Source of the DNA: Jatrophihabitans sp.
Lineage (GTDB): Bacteria; Actinomycetota; Actinomycetes; Mycobacteriales; Jatrophihabitantaceae
Direction: 5' to 3'
NCBI GenBank assembly: GCA_004299665.1
Contig: SCQZ01000114.1
Span: forward strand, 1 to 10,274
DNA length: 10,274 nt
The translations under genes and the position numbers were made by a program. Below are positions 9,684-10,274 of this stretch, one piece after another; positions within the stretch are counted from its first letter, which is position 1, and every line of letters starts with the position of its first letter. The notes under the pieces are model-generated. The model was not told where the DNA came from. It did not search any database and saw only the letters and a program-made list of their open reading frames with translations.

Positions 9684-10274
9684 TCAGACCGCGCCGGCGC
9701 CCGCGCCGCCGCCGGGGGTCGCGTCCGTCCCCGCCCGCCGCCCGCGCCGTTTCGCGGGTGCGAACGACGACAGCTCGCCCGCGAGGTCGTTGGTGCGCAG
9801 CACGTAGGGCCGCTGTGCGGTGTAGCGCACCACCGACACCGACGCGGGGTCGACGACGATCCGCTGGAACTGGTCCAGGTGCAGGCCCAGGGCGTCGGCC
9901 AGGATCGCCTTGATCACGTCGCCGTGGCTGCAGGCCACCCAGACCTGGTCGCCGAAGTGCTCGTCCCAGGCGCGCACCGCGCCGACCGCGCGCGCCGACA
10001 TCTCAGCGAGCGACTCGCCCTCGGGGAACCGGGCGGCCGACGGCTGGGTCTGCACGACCTTCCAGACCGGGTCCTTCGTCAGCTCCTTCAGCGACCGTCC
10101 CGTCCACGTCCCGTAGCCGCACTCGACCAGTCGATCGTCGACGTGGTACGGGGGTTCGCGTCCGGCCTCGCGCTGCGCGGCGACGATGTGCTCGGCGGTC
10201 TGCGTACAACGCTCCAGGGGGCTGGTGACCACACCCGCGACGGGCAGCACCGCCACGCGCGTGGCGGTGCTGCC
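9684..10274 (-). CDS. Histidine phosphatase superfamily protein, MSMEG_4193-like (5' end outside window)
   Basis: About 196 residues are visible and the frame is open to the right edge. SPLERCTQTAEHI is the conserved stretch after the first strand of phosphoglycerate mutase-like phosphatases; LVECGYGTWTGRSLKEL holds the usual Glu-x-x-x-G-x-W region; FPEGESLAEMSARAVGAV follows; and VWVACSHGDVIKAILADAL contains the second catalytic His. The first catalytic RHG motif must lie beyond the edge. The tail (KRRGRRAGTDATPGGGAGAG) is basic then Gly/Ala-rich, probably disordered. The position before DUF3090 and SCO1664-family genes matches the TIGR03848 (MSMEG_4193) group, annotated as a probable phosphomutase or phosphatase of unknown substrate. 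The GTG at 10256 is an internal codon, not the start, because the superfamily's N-terminal motif would be missing. The first six visible codons lie in the edge palindrome and may not be genuine. Confidence 0.9.
   Translation of the reverse strand, partial: GSTATRVAVLPVAGVVTSPLERCTQTAEHIVAAQREAGREPPYHVDDRLVECGYGTWTGRSLKELTKDPVWKVVQTQPSAARFPEGESLAEMSARAVGAVRAWDEHFGDQVWVACSHGDVIKAILADALGLHLDQFQRIVVDPASVSVVRYTAQRPYVLRTNDLAGELSSFAPAKRRGRRAGTDATPGGGAGAGAV
10243..10274. repeat. Perfect 32-bp palindrome at the window edge
   Basis: The 16 bases 10243-10258 are the exact reverse complement of 10259-10274, with no spacer, and the right arm stops at the last base of the window. It lies inside the phosphatase coding region. 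A perfect 16-bp arm with no loop is unusual in coding DNA. It may be a foldback artefact at a contig end or a real inverted repeat. Confidence 0.8.

Overview
The window reads as chromosomal DNA of a high-GC actinomycete. The evidence is the strong G/C third-position bias, a mycothiol ligase gene (mshC; mycothiol is the thiol of Actinobacteria), the actinobacterial families DUF3090 and SCO1664, GTG starts, and several TANNNT hexamers lying 6-7 bases before a start codon, as in leaderless actinobacterial genes. I cannot name the genus. No mobile element, CRISPR array, tRNA or rRNA was seen. Coding density is very high; the only gaps above 100 bp are 5525-5646 and 6532-6636.

Left part (1-5524, minus strand): metH, for the full-length cobalamin-dependent methionine synthase, is followed by an MFS transporter with an FLVCR-like layout and then by an amino acid deaminase/aldolase of the alanine-racemase fold, cut by the left edge. 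Each junction is a 4-base GTGA overlap, so the three genes almost certainly form one translationally coupled operon. metH has no room for a cobalamin riboswitch; its -10 element sits 7 bases before the ATG.

Middle (5647-8338): a PAC2-family gene diverges from metH and converges on mshC. The 105-bp gap between PAC2 and mshC holds an unusual repeat and hairpin cluster. mshC and a small SRPBCC-domain gene diverge from starts only 31 bp apart, with interleaved -10 elements.

Right part (8346-10274, minus strand): a histidine phosphatase (cut by the right edge), a DUF3090 protein and an SCO1664-family protein with kinase-like motifs form a tight run. From memory, this order is the metH / Rv2125 / mshC / Rv2133c / Rv2134c / Rv2135c neighbourhood of Mycobacterium tuberculosis. 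Here the cysQ gene found beside mshC in that genome is absent, and an opposite-strand SRPBCC gene separates mshC from the trio. The window ends exactly on a perfect 32-bp palindrome inside the phosphatase gene, which may be a contig-end artefact.

Most of the window is conserved housekeeping sequence. The least explained parts are the kinase-like/DUF3090/phosphatase trio, the deaminase and transporter tied to metH, the intergenic repeat, and the edge palindrome.
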